DNA of 64,000 nucleotides from Brevipalpus yothersi (Eukaryota; Arthropoda; Arachnida; Trombidiformes; Tenuipalpidae): positions 57,659 to 121,658 of the forward strand of contig QZCP01000089.1 of assembly GCA_003956705.1 (NCBI GenBank). The letters run 5' to 3'. The notes beneath the pieces were generated by a model, which did no database searches, was not told the origin of the DNA, and was given only the letters and a program-made list of their open reading frames with translations. The translations under genes were made by a program, and so were the position numbers. This document shows positions 26,300 through 39,858 of the stretch, piece after piece (within the stretch, counting starts at the first letter, position 1; each line of letters starts with the position of its first letter).

Positions 26300-29200
26300 T
26301 TCGATGTGTGTATGTGTGTATAATTTTGATGGTAACATGATGGTCACTCAAAAACATGAGATGGATGGATATTATTGAAGCTGTGGGCTGATCCAAATCA
26401 TACTCTGGACATTTCGAATATTCACGCTGTGCTTTCATGATGCCAATCCAGGGAATCTTTTATCGATTCACCGGGGATCTCAGATTCTCTATAATTCTTG
26501 GATGCAATTTCCTTTTTCAAGTGAAAGAGAGAAAAAGAGAAAGAGAATCTCATGCAGTGAAGCTTTACTGGTCATTGCAGAGTATCAAGTTGACTTCTCA
26601 TGTCATTTAAATATGGATGAGCTTTGATATTTTTTTTCTTTCCTTCTCTTTTTCTCTAGTCCCAATTCGATAGGATTTCGAATGAATTCAAAGCTTTTCC
26701 GAGTCCAATCGAAATCGAAATGCACCGTTAATTTAAGAGTATGATGGAACGTCATATGGATCGATGAAAAATGAGATTTTGAGAATTTGAAAATGGGATC
26801 AACGGTTGACATTCGACCATTCATATTCTTTTTCCCATTCAAACGATTTTACCATGAAATTTCCGTTTAATACAAAAAGTTTTTCCGCTTGAATTCTGAC
26901 ATGTATACATACACACACATCTTTTACTCACATTTTGTCCTTTTTCACTTTCTCTTTCACTCTGTCTCTCTTCTCATTCATTCTCTGGTATGAAATGTGT
27001 ATTCATATATATATGTGTGTGTGTGTATGTACTCCTCAGCAATTCTCATTCCTGGGTCCATCCTTTCCATCAAAAAAAGGAAATAATGGACCCAACATGA
27101 TTAAGTGATCGCTTTGCGTGGTGGTAACATTTTTCTTCACATCATCTCTATGAATCATTCTGAAGGCCAAACAATAGGGGAGCAAAGCAAGTGGTCTTTA
27201 TTCCATCAACTGACCAGTAGTAGTAGTCAGTGGTCAGTTATATCTGGAAAGTTTTGCCTTCCAGATTAGGTATCAAAATATCTTACTGATTGCAGATGTA
27301 ATGATATTGGTCATTCACCGAATACCTTTTCTGCTTGCTGGATATTGTCTTTCATCATAGGTGAATCTATAAAAGAAAGAATGGTATTTCGAAAGAGTTC
27401 ACTGATCATATGACAATGATCTATTTCCGATTTCAAATGAATGATTAATGAGTGCTGATCATAGTGAATACATGATGCTGAACAACATGTGTATTCATGA
27501 TACTCTTGTTCTTCTTTTTACTCCGGTTTCTTGTCCTTTTTTTCCTCTCATACTCATCTCTCTCTCTTCCAAGTTTTCCATGAATAAGATGAATCAAAAT
27601 CCTGTTACAAAAATATACTCCAAAATAATCTATAAAATGTTTGCTTGGTGAATATTATGTATTGGAAGAAAGGACTGAAAGTTTTTTGACTTCACATATC
27701 ATCCATAAATATCAACAAGATGTGCATACTAATCAATTCTTTGGAAAGAAAAAAAGCCTCAGGTGATTGTATGTGAAAGTCGAAAAATGTGAAGATTATT
27801 GGCTTCCCATCCATATGCTGAGAGTGCAACTAAACGGTCCATATTTTTTTGGCCCCAGAAAAGATTGTTTCCTTCTATTCTTCTTCTTTTATATCATCTC
27901 TTCTTCTCTTCACATTCAAGATGCTGAGCCATCGTATTTCCGTTCACTTGCTTTCTCTTTCCCCTTTTCTCTCTCCTACTCTTTTCCCATGCAAAATGAT
28001 ACCATTGATGATGACATGGCCACTTGATTTTGGGACCGGCAAGTTGATTGATTGATTGGGGGCTATTATAGCATCGAGATCAGTCTGTATGTGTTCATGA
28101 AGTGAAGTGACTTTTTTTTTATCAATTTTCATCGTAAAGCTGCCTGTTTGAGTTGAAGTTTATTCATTGTCCAGATTGTTGCCTTTCTGTATGATATTGA
28201 ATTTCATTTGACATTGTCAGTGGACAAGAATTTATATGTGTATCCGATACCGATGATCTTATTGTCTTTCCTCAAATTCTCTGGGTACACATTGGGTATA
28301 TCTGGAAGAACAATATATTCTAGAAGGATCGATTCTCACTTGTCCATTGGAATGTCTTTTTTTCGTCTATCGTACCATAAAAAAATTCAATATCCTCGAT
28401 ATGAGATATTCACTTTGCTCTTTTTTTGGGTATCCATTAGGTTTAGCAACGAGAGAGAATCCTACCTGTTTGTATTGTGTTTTTCTGTTGTGTATATGAG
28501 TATTGTCAATATATTGCACAAGTACAGTTTGCCTCATAGTGAAGGTTGCAAAGATCAATCCATATCTGATCCAATTAATACACTGATTTGGAAGAGTTGA
28601 AAGAAGTATTTCATACTCCTACATCTTGAAGCATTGTCTGATACGCATACGTAATTTGGTTATACATTGTTTTCCATACCGGAATCAAGAATATTCAATT
28701 CCTTACAATAATAATATAGCCAACTTGTTTGTTAGATTTACCGTTTTATTCTTTTTCTCTCTTCTTTACTCTTTCTCTTACAATGATTATAGTGTACCGG
28801 TATTTTATTCTAGGAAACAGCATGCAAAAGAAACCGAGAAAAAGTAAATCTCAACCAGAGAACAGTGTAATTATCTTGCTTTCCAAGCTGTTACAAGGAC
28901 CACATACACATGCACACATACACACACGATGAATAGGGAATGAAGCTGTGATACTGATTTCCAGATACAACTACGACTACTGCTACTACCGGCAACCATG
29001 ATTCCACATCGATAGCTTTGTGTGTTGGATCATTCATTACGATAATCTGGATCCATTAATCAGTGACATGGTATTGAAGAAGTGTAATAGTAGTGGCACA
29101 AAATAGCAGGTATAACAGCCTAGATATCCAAGTAACATGTATGCATCTGACCAATCTTGAATGTAACACAAATCTCCGTTAGAAGATCCACAATATTCTT

Positions 29201-32200
29201 CATGATCTACATTATTAGACAGGAAAAGTAGCATGAATCTCGTAAATAGTAAGAAAATCTATTAGATAGATCATATTTTAATTGATTTAATATGTTTCAT
29301 GTGTACATGGGCTGGCAGCAAGTTTTCCAAATCATGTCAGATAGTTTTCCACACAGAAATTTTCTCAAACTAATTGACTTGATGGTCAAATTTGGAATTT
29401 GGAATTAAGAGATTTCATTCTGAATATAAGGAATGTTTCTATATCTTGATAAATAACCATTAAGAAGGTGTCAAATGATGATTGCTCTTTGCTTCTACAT
29501 CATTTTATGACAATTTGGGAGGAAAAAGAAGGAGAAAAGAGAAAAATAAAGTGAAAAAGAAGTAGAAAAAAGAATAAAATTTCGCTCACAATAATACAGC
29601 TGATAGATAATTGATGATATAAAGACCGAGAAACTCAGCAACATTTGCTAGTAACTTGTATTTTTGGAGCATTTTTTCTCGATTTCATCTTTCGATTGTT
29701 GTGTTGAATAGTGCCTGGAATATAATGAAATATACTGGGAAATAAAGAGAAATAGAAATATTTGTCCAATACATACAGTAAGCTGATATTGATGAACACA
29801 ATGAATGAGATATGAATTAAACATTGATCATATATATTAGATTTTTCAGTTGAATTGATATAAAAAATTCAAGTCTCTTATGTTGGAAAATATTTTGCTT
29901 GATACATTCTCATGAAAACTTTATTCGAGCTCAAGTTCATATGGACTTTGGGAACCTTGCAGTGGAAAGAGGAAGAGAAGAAGCTCAACCTGTAACGAAC
30001 ATTAATCCTCATACTAAACTTGATCCTTATAAAAACCCTTCTAAAACTATATTTGTGATGATCATTTTGTCTAACATTTCTCCTGGAGGCAGCCTTAAAA
30101 AACTTTATATCTAGATTCTAACATACTGATAGCAATCTTACAGATTTATAAGAATTTCTAAAAATAGAATCTGAACTCAACAGGCTTTTCCATGGAAAGA
30201 ATTCATTTCAACTTATCTAACTTTTTTTCCAAGATATATATCCGAGAACATTCACACGCATAGAGAGAGAGAAAGAATTTTTTTTTCAATATACTCTCAC
30301 CGAAAAGTCTGTTTACTCAATTTTATCCACTCTTGACACTGAAAGATATTCCAATATTATCATGCAGACTCTTTATTTATGTAAACACCAATTTTTCAAA
30401 ATCATTCTCTTCTCTCCTCTTCTCTCACTTTCGTCCAATTCGATTTCATTTTTCACCTTGTCACTTTTGGTCTTTTTGTTGCTTCTGGAATACAGTTGAA
30501 AATTTTTTCCACTTTTAACCCGATATCGATTGAATATTCCATGAGGTGGTAAAGTGTTTTGTGTGTTTGTGTGTCTCTTCTTCTCCCCTGGAACTGTTCA
30601 AATATCATATGTATATGAAAGACACTTTTTTGCTAGGTTTTGAAAGATTAGAGGGGGTTCGATAGATGTGATTGTGAATTCAAATTTTTTCTTCTTCTCT
30701 CCCTTCAAGAATATTCCCAGATCTTGAGCAGTGGAAATTTTTCGCAAAATTTCTTCTCAAAAGATTCATGGAATTTTATGATGAATCTTTTTCTTACCGC
30801 CTTTGCTACCTTTTATCGATCTCTACTATCCTCTGATCTCACAAGAATGTTGGAAGAGAGAAGAGAATAGATCTCCATTGATTTCCGCATCCATTAGCTC
30901 AAAAAGTCTCTCCTCCATCTTGCTGACCTTCCAATGCCATTGGATTTCGATTTCCTTGAATCAGCGATTCTTAATCAAGTTAAATTGATACCAAGGGCTT
31001 AGTCCTGATGGGTGCAGAGAATATTGGAGATTTTTGGCAAATTAAATTTTGATGAGTACAAGCTTATATTTTGACACACATAAAAAAGATTGTGCAATTG
31101 ATTCGATAATGCTTCATTGATTAAAGTTAAATCGAACACCGACAGCAAAATCAGCTCTCTTAATGCTGGAAGGATTCCCTCTCTTTCTTTCTCTCTCTCT
31201 CTCTTCGAATTGATTTACCTCTACTTTCCCGATTTTGCACCAGAGTGTCATCAAGGCACCAGGAGGTATCAAACTTTTGGAGCGAACATTATTGTCCAGA
31301 TTGGTGGAAAATTTTAATGCTCACAGCATTTTAAGCTTATTCACTTCGATGAAAACTTTTTTTTCCCAATTGGACCAAAGTCTATCCCCACCAATATATT
31401 GAACCTCTTCTCGACCGTAAACAGTGAACTTGGCCATCAGCGAAGTAAATAGAGCCTTTTTTACTCTCCTTTCATGGGAAAGATTCAAAAATTTTGTATA
31501 CCATGTTGCCTCTCTGTATTTGTGTTGACTCTCTATCTGATTCCAATTGGCTGAACAATCATCTCCCTCTCTCTGTCTTTCTTTCTCTCTTTCCCATTAT
31601 GAGACATCGATTTCATGACTGATATGAGCCCAAATATTTGAGCTAGAAGTTCTACATTCGAGTCCCTGGTCAAAATTTTCCAGATATTGGAATCGAGAGC
31701 AGGGAACAGCTAACTTTTTGACTCCAATGGCTATGTACGTATATGTACGTGTATGTATATGTTTGATCATTCAACTAAATATCCGATAAACTAATAATCA
31801 AGTTGTTGAAAATGTTGATTATGGTATTTATGATTCACAAATGATGTCATTTTCCCCAAAATGATAATCGACTCTGGGATCATTCTAATAGGGTTTGAAA
31901 CTTTTTCCTCATTTTTTTATTCTCTCTCTATTTTTTCGTTTATCTCAATTCACTTCCACAAACTGGTCTTCCACTCGAAGCCCATGAGAAAATAATGATG
32001 AATATTGATGAAGCGAGTGATATGATTATCGTTGACGTGCACTTAATTGCAGAATGATTTGCAAATAAGATCAGATATTCCAAATTATATATATACATAT
32101 AACATGGCACTGATTGCCGATGAACGTATTCGAATGATGGGCCTTTCAATTCTGTGGAATTTGAGTGCTAAAATGCACGCGAGAACATTTTATCTTCCTC

Positions 32201-32334
32201 TTTTTGAAATGGGAAAATTTTCTACCCTCATTATCACATATTCACACCAAATTCATCTGCTTTTCTCATCTCCTATTCCTATTCCCATTCTCAACTCTCA
32301 TTTCCAGTCTTTTACGATTTGAATTGTAAATTCG

Positions 32335-32371
<37 letters not shown>

Positions 32372-34645
32372 TTTCTATCTATTCTTGGTTGAAGTAATGG
32401 CTTTTACTCATCTCTATGAGCGAATTAACAGTGGATCAATCAAAAACAATTCTTCCAAGCGTGCTCAATCCAATGAATGTCTTTCCAAATTTTATGGTCC
32501 AATTTTTTCTAACTTCATCGCCTTCCAACAGCTGAGCATGTGGTTTTAATTTGTCGATACAATTGTGGGCTTATCATTACAATTTGAGAATACAGTTGAT
32601 GGAATGAGGAGGTAGCAAAAAATTAGTAGCTTTAGCGAGTAGGATTTTGTTGTTTTTCAAATTTTGATGCAAAGATTGTGTATTGAATTTTATTATGTTA
32701 CCTCGTGTCACCCCTCGAGTCTGATTTTTCTCGAACTTCTAGCCAAACTCAGTGATTACTGGAAACTGATCTCTCATTTCATCCAGCTTATCTTGCTCAA
32801 GATATTCTTGTTATGAACTCGGATTCCTCTGATCAATTCTTCCATTTTTTGAACAATGTTGATTCTAGAAAGCTTCTTCGCTTTTTTGTACAAGGCTCAA
32901 AATTTTGAAACTGATTCCCTTTCCGAAAAAAACACTCTTAACAACCTGTGAAAAATGATCCAGCTACCAGGAAGTGGAAATATTGATTTTTTGACTAGAG
33001 TTCTCCATGTTATTTGACCTTTAAGAAATGGTCAAATCGCTTGAGGCTACTTAAGGAAGGTGTATGTGTGTATGATATCTCGTGTATCTTCAACATTATG
33101 ACCTACATTCTAACTTCTCTCTTCACCCACATATCTTCTGGTTATCAGTCGAAGCTCAATCATCATTCTCTGCGTGCCGAAAGTATCATGATTCATTTTC
33201 TAAATTTGGACTTGTAATCAGGTTCGCTCTCTTTCAGTTGGAAAGAATATCTGATATTCCTAGAAAAAAGTATATTCTCTGCAGAAAAAAGTGAACCACG
33301 TGTTTTTCTGAATAGAATCTAAAAATAGCAACTCTTCATTCATTATATTTTTCATGTGTTGAGCTTTTTCATCTGATTCTCCAGATGAATACATGAATTC
33401 TTCCTCGACAAACAAACAATCTATTTCTATTTCTAGAATATTTCTCTCATTGATTGAGTAAGAGGATTGAATCATACGTACTGATAATTGCCCACATATT
33501 CCGGTGATGATGATGGTAACATGTTCATCTGAGCATCATATTACTCAAATAGAACCTTTGACATTAGAATTGATTCTCAAATATCTTTCTCTCTCTCTTT
33601 CTCTCTCTCTCTTTCTTTCTTTCTTCTTTTTTATCAGTTTGAATCATTGATCAACGGTAATTGATGTAGATAATCATTACTTTGAATATCATTCTTGAAG
33701 TTGAACACTTGTTATTGCCAACAATAGTCTTGGAATTTTCTTCATTCAACAAAGTGATAAACATTTGAATCACATCTGACTATTGAAAAGCATATCTGCA
33801 AACCATTTCAAATGTATTCGAATATCTTCCACAATATAGAAAGCTATTACTTACACTCAAAAAGCTATCCCAGATACACACACACAATGGCTGTCTCAAA
33901 ATAACTTAAGCCATAAAAGTTTTGTTGCTTCCAATACAGGGCCATTAAATTACTTGTGGCAATGTCCACTAAGTATATATATCATCCATGTAACCAGTAG
34001 GAGTACCTTGAATTTGACCGTAAACATAGATAAATGTGTTCGTAACAAACCTTAGAATAGTGGAAGATCCAAGTGTATGGTTATAAATGTTTATTGTTAT
34101 TTTCAATGACACATACTCGGGCCATTTGGATGTACGATTGATGATTCATTGTTTACTTTTTTCTTTTCTTTTAATTTCACTTACACCTGTGACCCCACAT
34201 TCCATGAATTGTTTTGTGCACATTTGAATCATCCACAATCACCCTCCTCCTTCTATTCCTTACCACACTAGCATTTTTCTAGACCAATCTTTCATTTCAC
34301 AGGATTTGCATCCATTGCTCCATGCATTCTTCCTTGTCAGAATTTTCCAAACCCAACTCTATGCTTTGTATGTGTATGTGTTTGTGTGTATTTGCTCTCA
34401 CCTAAAAATCATCATCATGATGAGATGAAAGGGCAAGAAAGCAATAAGGTAAAATGTTGTCAGAGGAATTCGACTATATAAGTATGGCACTTATACATGT
34501 ACATTGTTGCATAATGGCAGAGTCTTTCTCTCTCTTGACCATATTTTCCGTTCGTGTCGCTGAAGCGACTACGAACCTTACTTACATTCCATTCTTATCT
34601 CACCTTTATTAATTATCTATCCCTAATTTTCCCCTAAAATTGTGA

Positions 34646-34674
34646 GATTTGAGCCAATAGAATGGCTCAAATCA
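34646..34674. repeat. Inverted repeat in the LTR
   Basis: GATTTGAGCCA is followed within six bases by its exact reverse complement TGGCTCAAATC, about 45 bp upstream of the TATA box. It could be a protein-binding palindrome of the LTR promoter. Confidence 0.7.
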
Positions 34675-34717
34675 TCTCCCTAAAATTACTTACCTTTGTT
34701 AGACTAAATGCATTAGG

Positions 34718-34725
34718 TATATAAG
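34718..34725 (+). promoter_or_regulatory. Probable LTR TATA box
   Basis: TATATAAG lies about 210 bp into the LTR. The position and perfect consensus fit a U3 promoter; transcription would start about 25-35 bp downstream, around 34745-34760. Confidence 0.45.
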
Positions 34726-35042
34726 TCGAAGACACTTGCGGTCTCGACACATTGAACAGAGCTATTGTAACCAGAACCTAGATGATTCGGTACAGTTCAA
34801 TTGTCCGCATTAGAAGAATCGCTGTAGGGAACAGTCTCGAGAATAAGAGTGACCTAACCTTCTAATTGTTCAGAAATTATCAGTTAACCTCAGAGAAGAG
34901 GAGTGAACAAATATATATTTTGTACTGATTAATTTGCTGTGTGTTTTCTCGCGTGTTGAAGCTAGAGTTGAGGACTCTGAGCTATTTATTAATTGAAGTT
35001 TATTTAAGTAGTGGAAAAGGTTCGCGAAGAGATCTTTCTGGC

Positions 35043-35161
35043 CTTCCAATCATTCCTGAAGGAACAATTGGAAGTGGAGCTGAGAGATAATTCGGAACAA
35101 GTGAAATCGAAAACTCAACTAACTCTTGAGTACGTCAATATTTTCCTGAAGGAAAATATTG
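35043..35161. repeat. Two palindromes with the same TTCCTGAAGGAA-type core in the LTR
   Basis: The first palindrome (35043-35074) has 15-base arms with 13 matches around GA. The second (35136-35161) has perfect 12-base arms, CAATATTTTCCT and its complement, also around GA. Both share CCTGAAGG at the centre and lie about 90 bp apart. Confidence 0.75.
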
Positions 35162-35488
35162 GAACTCGAGTCAGGGTGAGAATTCGTCAGTCGATTCTGT
35201 AGGATCTGACTGTAGGTACTAAGACCTTTATCTTAGTTGGCGAGCGTGTTTAAGATATTCAAGTCTTAAGAAAAGGGAATCATTCGGAACATTGTTCGAG
35301 TTGGATCCGTAATACGGACCTCTAGCTTCCTGATCGTTACATACGGAAGAGTAGGTTGCGCTACACTATCACGTCCACATCGGTCTGAAGGAAACTCTCC
35401 TCAGACGATAACGTAACAACATCAGAAGCATCCTATCTTCTTATCATCTTATTCCTCTTTCTCTCAGTTTTCTTGAGGCTTATTTTCT

Positions 35489-35491
<3 letters not shown>

Positions 35492-35533
<42 letters not shown>
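35492..35533. repeat. (CT)n microsatellite next to the solo LTR
   Basis: About 20 CT units, 70 bp beyond the LTR target duplication. Confidence 0.96.
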
Positions 35534-35536
<3 letters not shown>

Positions 35537-38035
35537 ACTGATGTTTTACGCCTCCTCTTGTTGGCCCAAATCAACAGTCAAAAAGAAGACAAGAAAAGAT
35601 GCCAGTGATGATAGATGTTTCTCACATCACTTGCAAATCGATTCTATAATTTCACTTGATTACATCACCATTGTTCTACTGCTACTACTACTCTTAATAA
35701 GCTATCTGCAATTTGCTTTTGTACCTTAATTTGTGGAAAAAGAATTTTCTCACTTCTGCATGGTATTGAGACCAACACACATACATACCAATTCAGTTTT
35801 CCTTTTCCTATTCTGATGATGAAATGTTCACTAACAAACTGATCATTCGCGCTCTTTTTTTCTGTCTGTGTTCTCTTTTGTTTTGGCATCTCAAGTTCGT
35901 CTCTTTCCAAAAATCATCCATCTCCAGTGATTTGCCATTGTTTGGGCGAAAAATTGTCACCAATTAGATGAGACCATGCTAATTAGTATGTGAGAAGGAA
36001 AGAAAGAATTCATTTGGTTGATGCAAGAATAGAGAAAGAATGGAATGAGATTTAGGCAAATACTTGAGTAGCATTGCTAAAGAATTTGTCGTGGAGATGA
36101 ATAATATAAAAAGAAGCAAGTTAAAGGGAACGGAGAACTTACTCAAACACATACACACACAAATAGAAGGCAATATTCAGTGATTCAATATTCCAGCGAG
36201 AGCCTAGAATTCTGTGTTCATATTCTTATCTTGAATGCTGGAATTTTCTCCAACTAAGCTTCTCAATCCATCATCCCCACTATCCACATTCCTCATGCAT
36301 CTTCAACAGTCAACCAATCTGTTCAGTGTGCTATTCCCTGCTAAGGCTGATAGTTCTAGATTCCTCTTTCTCTCTCTCTCATCATTCACCAGTCTCTGTT
36401 TTGCCTGAGGCAGTTCCAATAACAAGAATACAGGAATAAGTCATGCAGTTATTTATTGCCAACAACAAACGATGGTCCCGGTCAACAGTGGCAATATCAT
36501 ATTGGTGTCACCATGTGGTGATCTTTCATTCTGAAATATCCAAATTAGATAGAATCTAGGGAATATAGAATATGAATTCACATTATACTGCCAGGAACGT
36601 TTGGACCCTCGATATTTGACTTGTTCTTTGAATTTCGTCAGTAAAGGTTACTCATTGCTGTTTGTGACAGTTTCATTTCTATTTTGCTCTCTCTCTCTCT
36701 CTCTCTCTCTCTTTCCATCGTCCTTCCCAATTCATCATCATGTCCCTTCATCCAACATTTCGGAGCTATTCATCTTTGATTATTTATGTGTATGTCTGTG
36801 TGTCTAGGCATTGTTTAGTGTACATTAGGCATGAGATGAAAAATATTTCCTTTTTAAACAATTTGAAAGGAGTATAAATGTGCATGCCAAAGCGGTTCAC
36901 CAAATTTTCCATATCTATCATATTTTTACTTGTATTTTGGGTTATGTGTTTGAAAATAATCCTCTCTGTTCACTTCATTTCGACTGTTCATTTTCTTATA
37001 TGATATTTCACCATCCATCCATTCTTGAGGCCATCGTAATTTATGAATGATTCCTATGGATAGAAATATTTGCCCAGAATTAACTTTTGCCCAGGATTGA
37101 CGTCAGTGTTACCATAGTAGCAGCAAATAGATAGATAGAGAGTGAAAGAAAGAGAGAAAGAGAGAAAGAGTAATAGTAAGAGAAAAAGAAAAAGGATGAA
37201 GATGAGGATGCTGGGTGAAGAGGTGATTCCAGGGATCTCAACTCAGCGAAGGATGAGCTACCGCCACTACTTCTACTACTACTATAACCATAGGGAAAAA
37301 AATCTAGTGTTACTAGAATAGAATATGATTGCAAGACAAGAGATTGCTAAAATAGGGCCAAAGTCTATGTATCCATAGAGAAAGATAATAGTAAATAGTT
37401 TGCTGGAGATGAAAATGTTTTGCAGAAAAGAAGTCATTCGAGTGAAAACATCTTTTTTTCTCTCTCTCTTATTCCTTCACCATAGCTGATGAAGCTCTAA
37501 GAAGATTCACTCTATGTCTTGCTCATTTTTTCACATCATATGTGTACATATAGTTCCAGGTAGATGGAAAGATTGAAAAGTTTCTCCATGAGCTACCTAA
37601 CCTATGCATCTTCTATTCACTGTCCTCTTCAATAGCGATTATTCGATAAATTGCTGAACCCGAAATTAGTATTCATTGATCCGAAGCAATTATTGACTTG
37701 ATGCATAATGCGATTGGTGGATACACACACACACATACGTACATGTATGCACACACGACTTCATCTTTCTCATCATGATGATACTTTTTTTCCACTTTCA
37801 TTCGACCGCATCTTTATCTTCATCCTATTATCATCATCAGTATGCTGCTTTTTCTGCTACTACTACTACTACTGCCTTCTTCATTTTTCCTTCATCCTGT
37901 TGTTGTTCCCAGTTTGCATTCTACTACTCTTTGCCTCTTATCGTCAACCTTATTCATCCACTGGGAGCATGCAAGAATATTTTATCGGATATCTTGAAGA
38001 TCATTTTTGGACTTTTACTTCCTTACATACACTAT

Positions 38036-38090
38036 TCCTCTCTCTTCCTCTCTTCCTCTCTTCTTCTCTTCCTCTCTTCCTCTCTTCACT
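38036..38090. repeat. CTCTTCCT short tandem repeat
   Basis: Roughly six or seven imperfect copies of an 8-9 bp CT-rich unit, without spacers. Confidence 0.8.
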
Positions 38091-38325
38091 ACATTGAACG
38101 TTTCCTTAGACTCAAATTTGCTTATTCTATTCATTTGCAAGTAACTTACTTTGGATGGGAGAAGAGAATTTTGCTTTCTTGCATCATCCATTATTCCCTA
38201 CTAACTACTTACTGTACACGTTCACCCACTCAATTCAACCTTCTAAATATCAAAAGTACACCTCGAATTTTTTTCATTCCTTCTGAGAGTTCTAGAGTAG
38301 ATAAGAGTTAGAGGAAGAAAAAAAA

Positions 38326-38360
<35 letters not shown>

Positions 38361-38378
38361 GAAAGAGAAAGAGAGAGA
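38326..38378. repeat. AGAGAAAG-type simple repeat
   Basis: Purine-only run of alternating GAGA and GAAA units. Confidence 0.85.
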
Positions 38379-39784
38379 ATTTGAATGAATTCAAAGGAGA
38401 ACTATCACGAATATGGAATGATTCGGAGGTTCATGGCTTCGCCAACTCAAAAGTAGTAACAAGGAGTATGCCTCTCTTTTCATACTGTTTACGAATTAGG
38501 TTTGCATAACTGAGAATACAATGCAGTGCTTCTTGGTGTTGAAAATTTTGATAATAGCCTCATTTTTGGGGCTCAAATGCTATAAAAGTATCGTTCTAAG
38601 TGGTTGTGGGTTATTTTTTTGTTATCCAAAACTCTAACTTTGCTCATGACATCTAAAATTTTTCGAAATTTTTCGAACCATGTCAGGTAATGATCAACTT
38701 GCTGATAAATTCCTGCACTGCTGAGCTTCCTCTTCTCTTTGCTCATCAAAATCATTCCCAGTCTTAAAGAATAGATAAACCAATAGATCTAGAGAATTAT
38801 TCAACAGTATATATATATCTTTCTGATATAAACAAAAAAATAATCTGAGCAAACTTGAAAGCTGAGAAAGAGAAGAGAATTGACTATCATTAATTCTATC
38901 AGACCATGAACGTTAGATACTCCAGAATTCTATCGGTTTGAGTTGAAAGCAAGTTCTGTAACCGTGAACATAGAACGAGGTAAAGAGTTGGAATTATCGA
39001 TCACCTCAATATGAATCAATAAGATAGGATGTGCTCTCTATGATCTTATTCGAACCGACTAGATTCTTTTTTCAAATGAACAATACTCAACGATTGCCTC
39101 CTTGATAAGTGTGGTAAACTTATTTGAAAAGATTTTGTGGAGAGAACAAATTCTTCCTGGTAAGTGAACATCAATGAATTCGAAATCAAAATTTCGAAAC
39201 ATTTAGAATTGGATCTTCTTTTTCCAAACACACACAAAAGGGCATCATTACAAGTGAATGTGAAGAAGAAAGCTTGGCAATTCTTCTATCTTACACACTG
39301 ATGATACCGATTGTTCTCCATCTTATGCTACTCCTAGCGTGTATAGTAATAAGAATCACCAAGTGATGGCTGAAATATTGATGATCTTCAGAAGATGAAA
39401 GCTGTATTTCGCTTGAAAAGGCAATATAATTTAGGCCCATGTCTGGACCTAATGATCACTCCACTTTGCACCCTTAAGATAATGTTATACTATTTACCCT
39501 TTCATTGGGCACATACATGCATACTATTTTTGGCTTGCACATGGATTTCAAATCCATGATTAGCATGACTATTTACTTTTACTTTCACTTGTCTTTCTCG
39601 ATCTCTCTTCAATCTCTTCCACATACTCAATTCCCTATCCACTTGAATTGAGAATCGCATCACCCAAATGCGTTGGATCACGAATTAATTTGACTGGAAC
39701 CTTCTATTCCTTTATCACACTTTTCTCTGAGATAGATTCACTGAGCAGGCGAAAATTATCTGCCAAATTATCCAATATCGAAGA

Positions 39785-39787
<3 letters not shown>

Positions 39788-39857
<70 letters not shown>
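39788..39857. repeat. (CT)n microsatellite
   Basis: About 34 uninterrupted CT units, one of the longest complete tracts in the window. Confidence 0.97.

Positions 39858-39858
<1 letters not shown>

Larger units (their letters stand above)
20222..34500. other. 14.3-kb gene-poor interval
   Basis: No recognisable coding region. CT/GA microsatellites occur at 23991-24049, 26274-26299 and 32337-32367. A perfect 10-bp inverted repeat with a 5-base loop sits at 26058-26082. A 130-codon ORF at 28208-28600 (+) and a 71-codon ORF at 29899-30114 (+) have ordinary composition but match no family I know and have no convincing splice context. Near 31731-31760 there is a TATGTACG-type short tandem pattern. 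Interpretation as in the preceding deserts: intronic or intergenic. Confidence 0.5.
34505..35418 (+). mobile_element. Solo LTR of a retrotransposon (gypsy/Ty3-like by target duplication)
   Basis: The 914-bp block starts TGTTGCATAAT and ends ATAACGTAACA, an imperfect inverted terminal repeat with TG...CA ends. It is flanked by identical ACAT tetranucleotides (34501-34504 and 35419-35422), a plausible 4-bp target duplication of the kind made by gypsy-type integrases. A TATATAAG box at 34718-34725 suggests the plus strand is the transcribed direction. Composition is less AT-rich than the flanks. No gag, pol or second LTR is present, so the element has probably been reduced to one LTR by recombination between its ends. 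Other boundary choices (for example TGTTGT at 34455 with ACAACA at 35416-35421) give no target duplication. A 63-codon ORF at 35011-35202 lies inside and is probably not a gene. Confidence 0.7.

Noticed and set aside
28208..28600. 130-codon ORF as a gene
   Set aside because: No recognisable domain, no supporting splice or promoter context, AT-rich composition like the flanks; could not be supported beyond being open.
35011..35202. 63-codon ORF inside the solo LTR as a gene
   Set aside because: LTRs rarely encode proteins and the ORF is formed largely by the two palindromes; no known similarity.
34455..35421. Alternative LTR boundaries TGTTGT...ACAACA
   Set aside because: A perfect 6-bp inverted end, but the flanks do not form a target duplication, whereas 34505-35418 gives ACAT on both sides.
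38036..38090. Regularly spaced repeat as a CRISPR-like array
   Set aside because: Units are contiguous CT-rich tandem copies without unique spacers, and the genome is eukaryotic.
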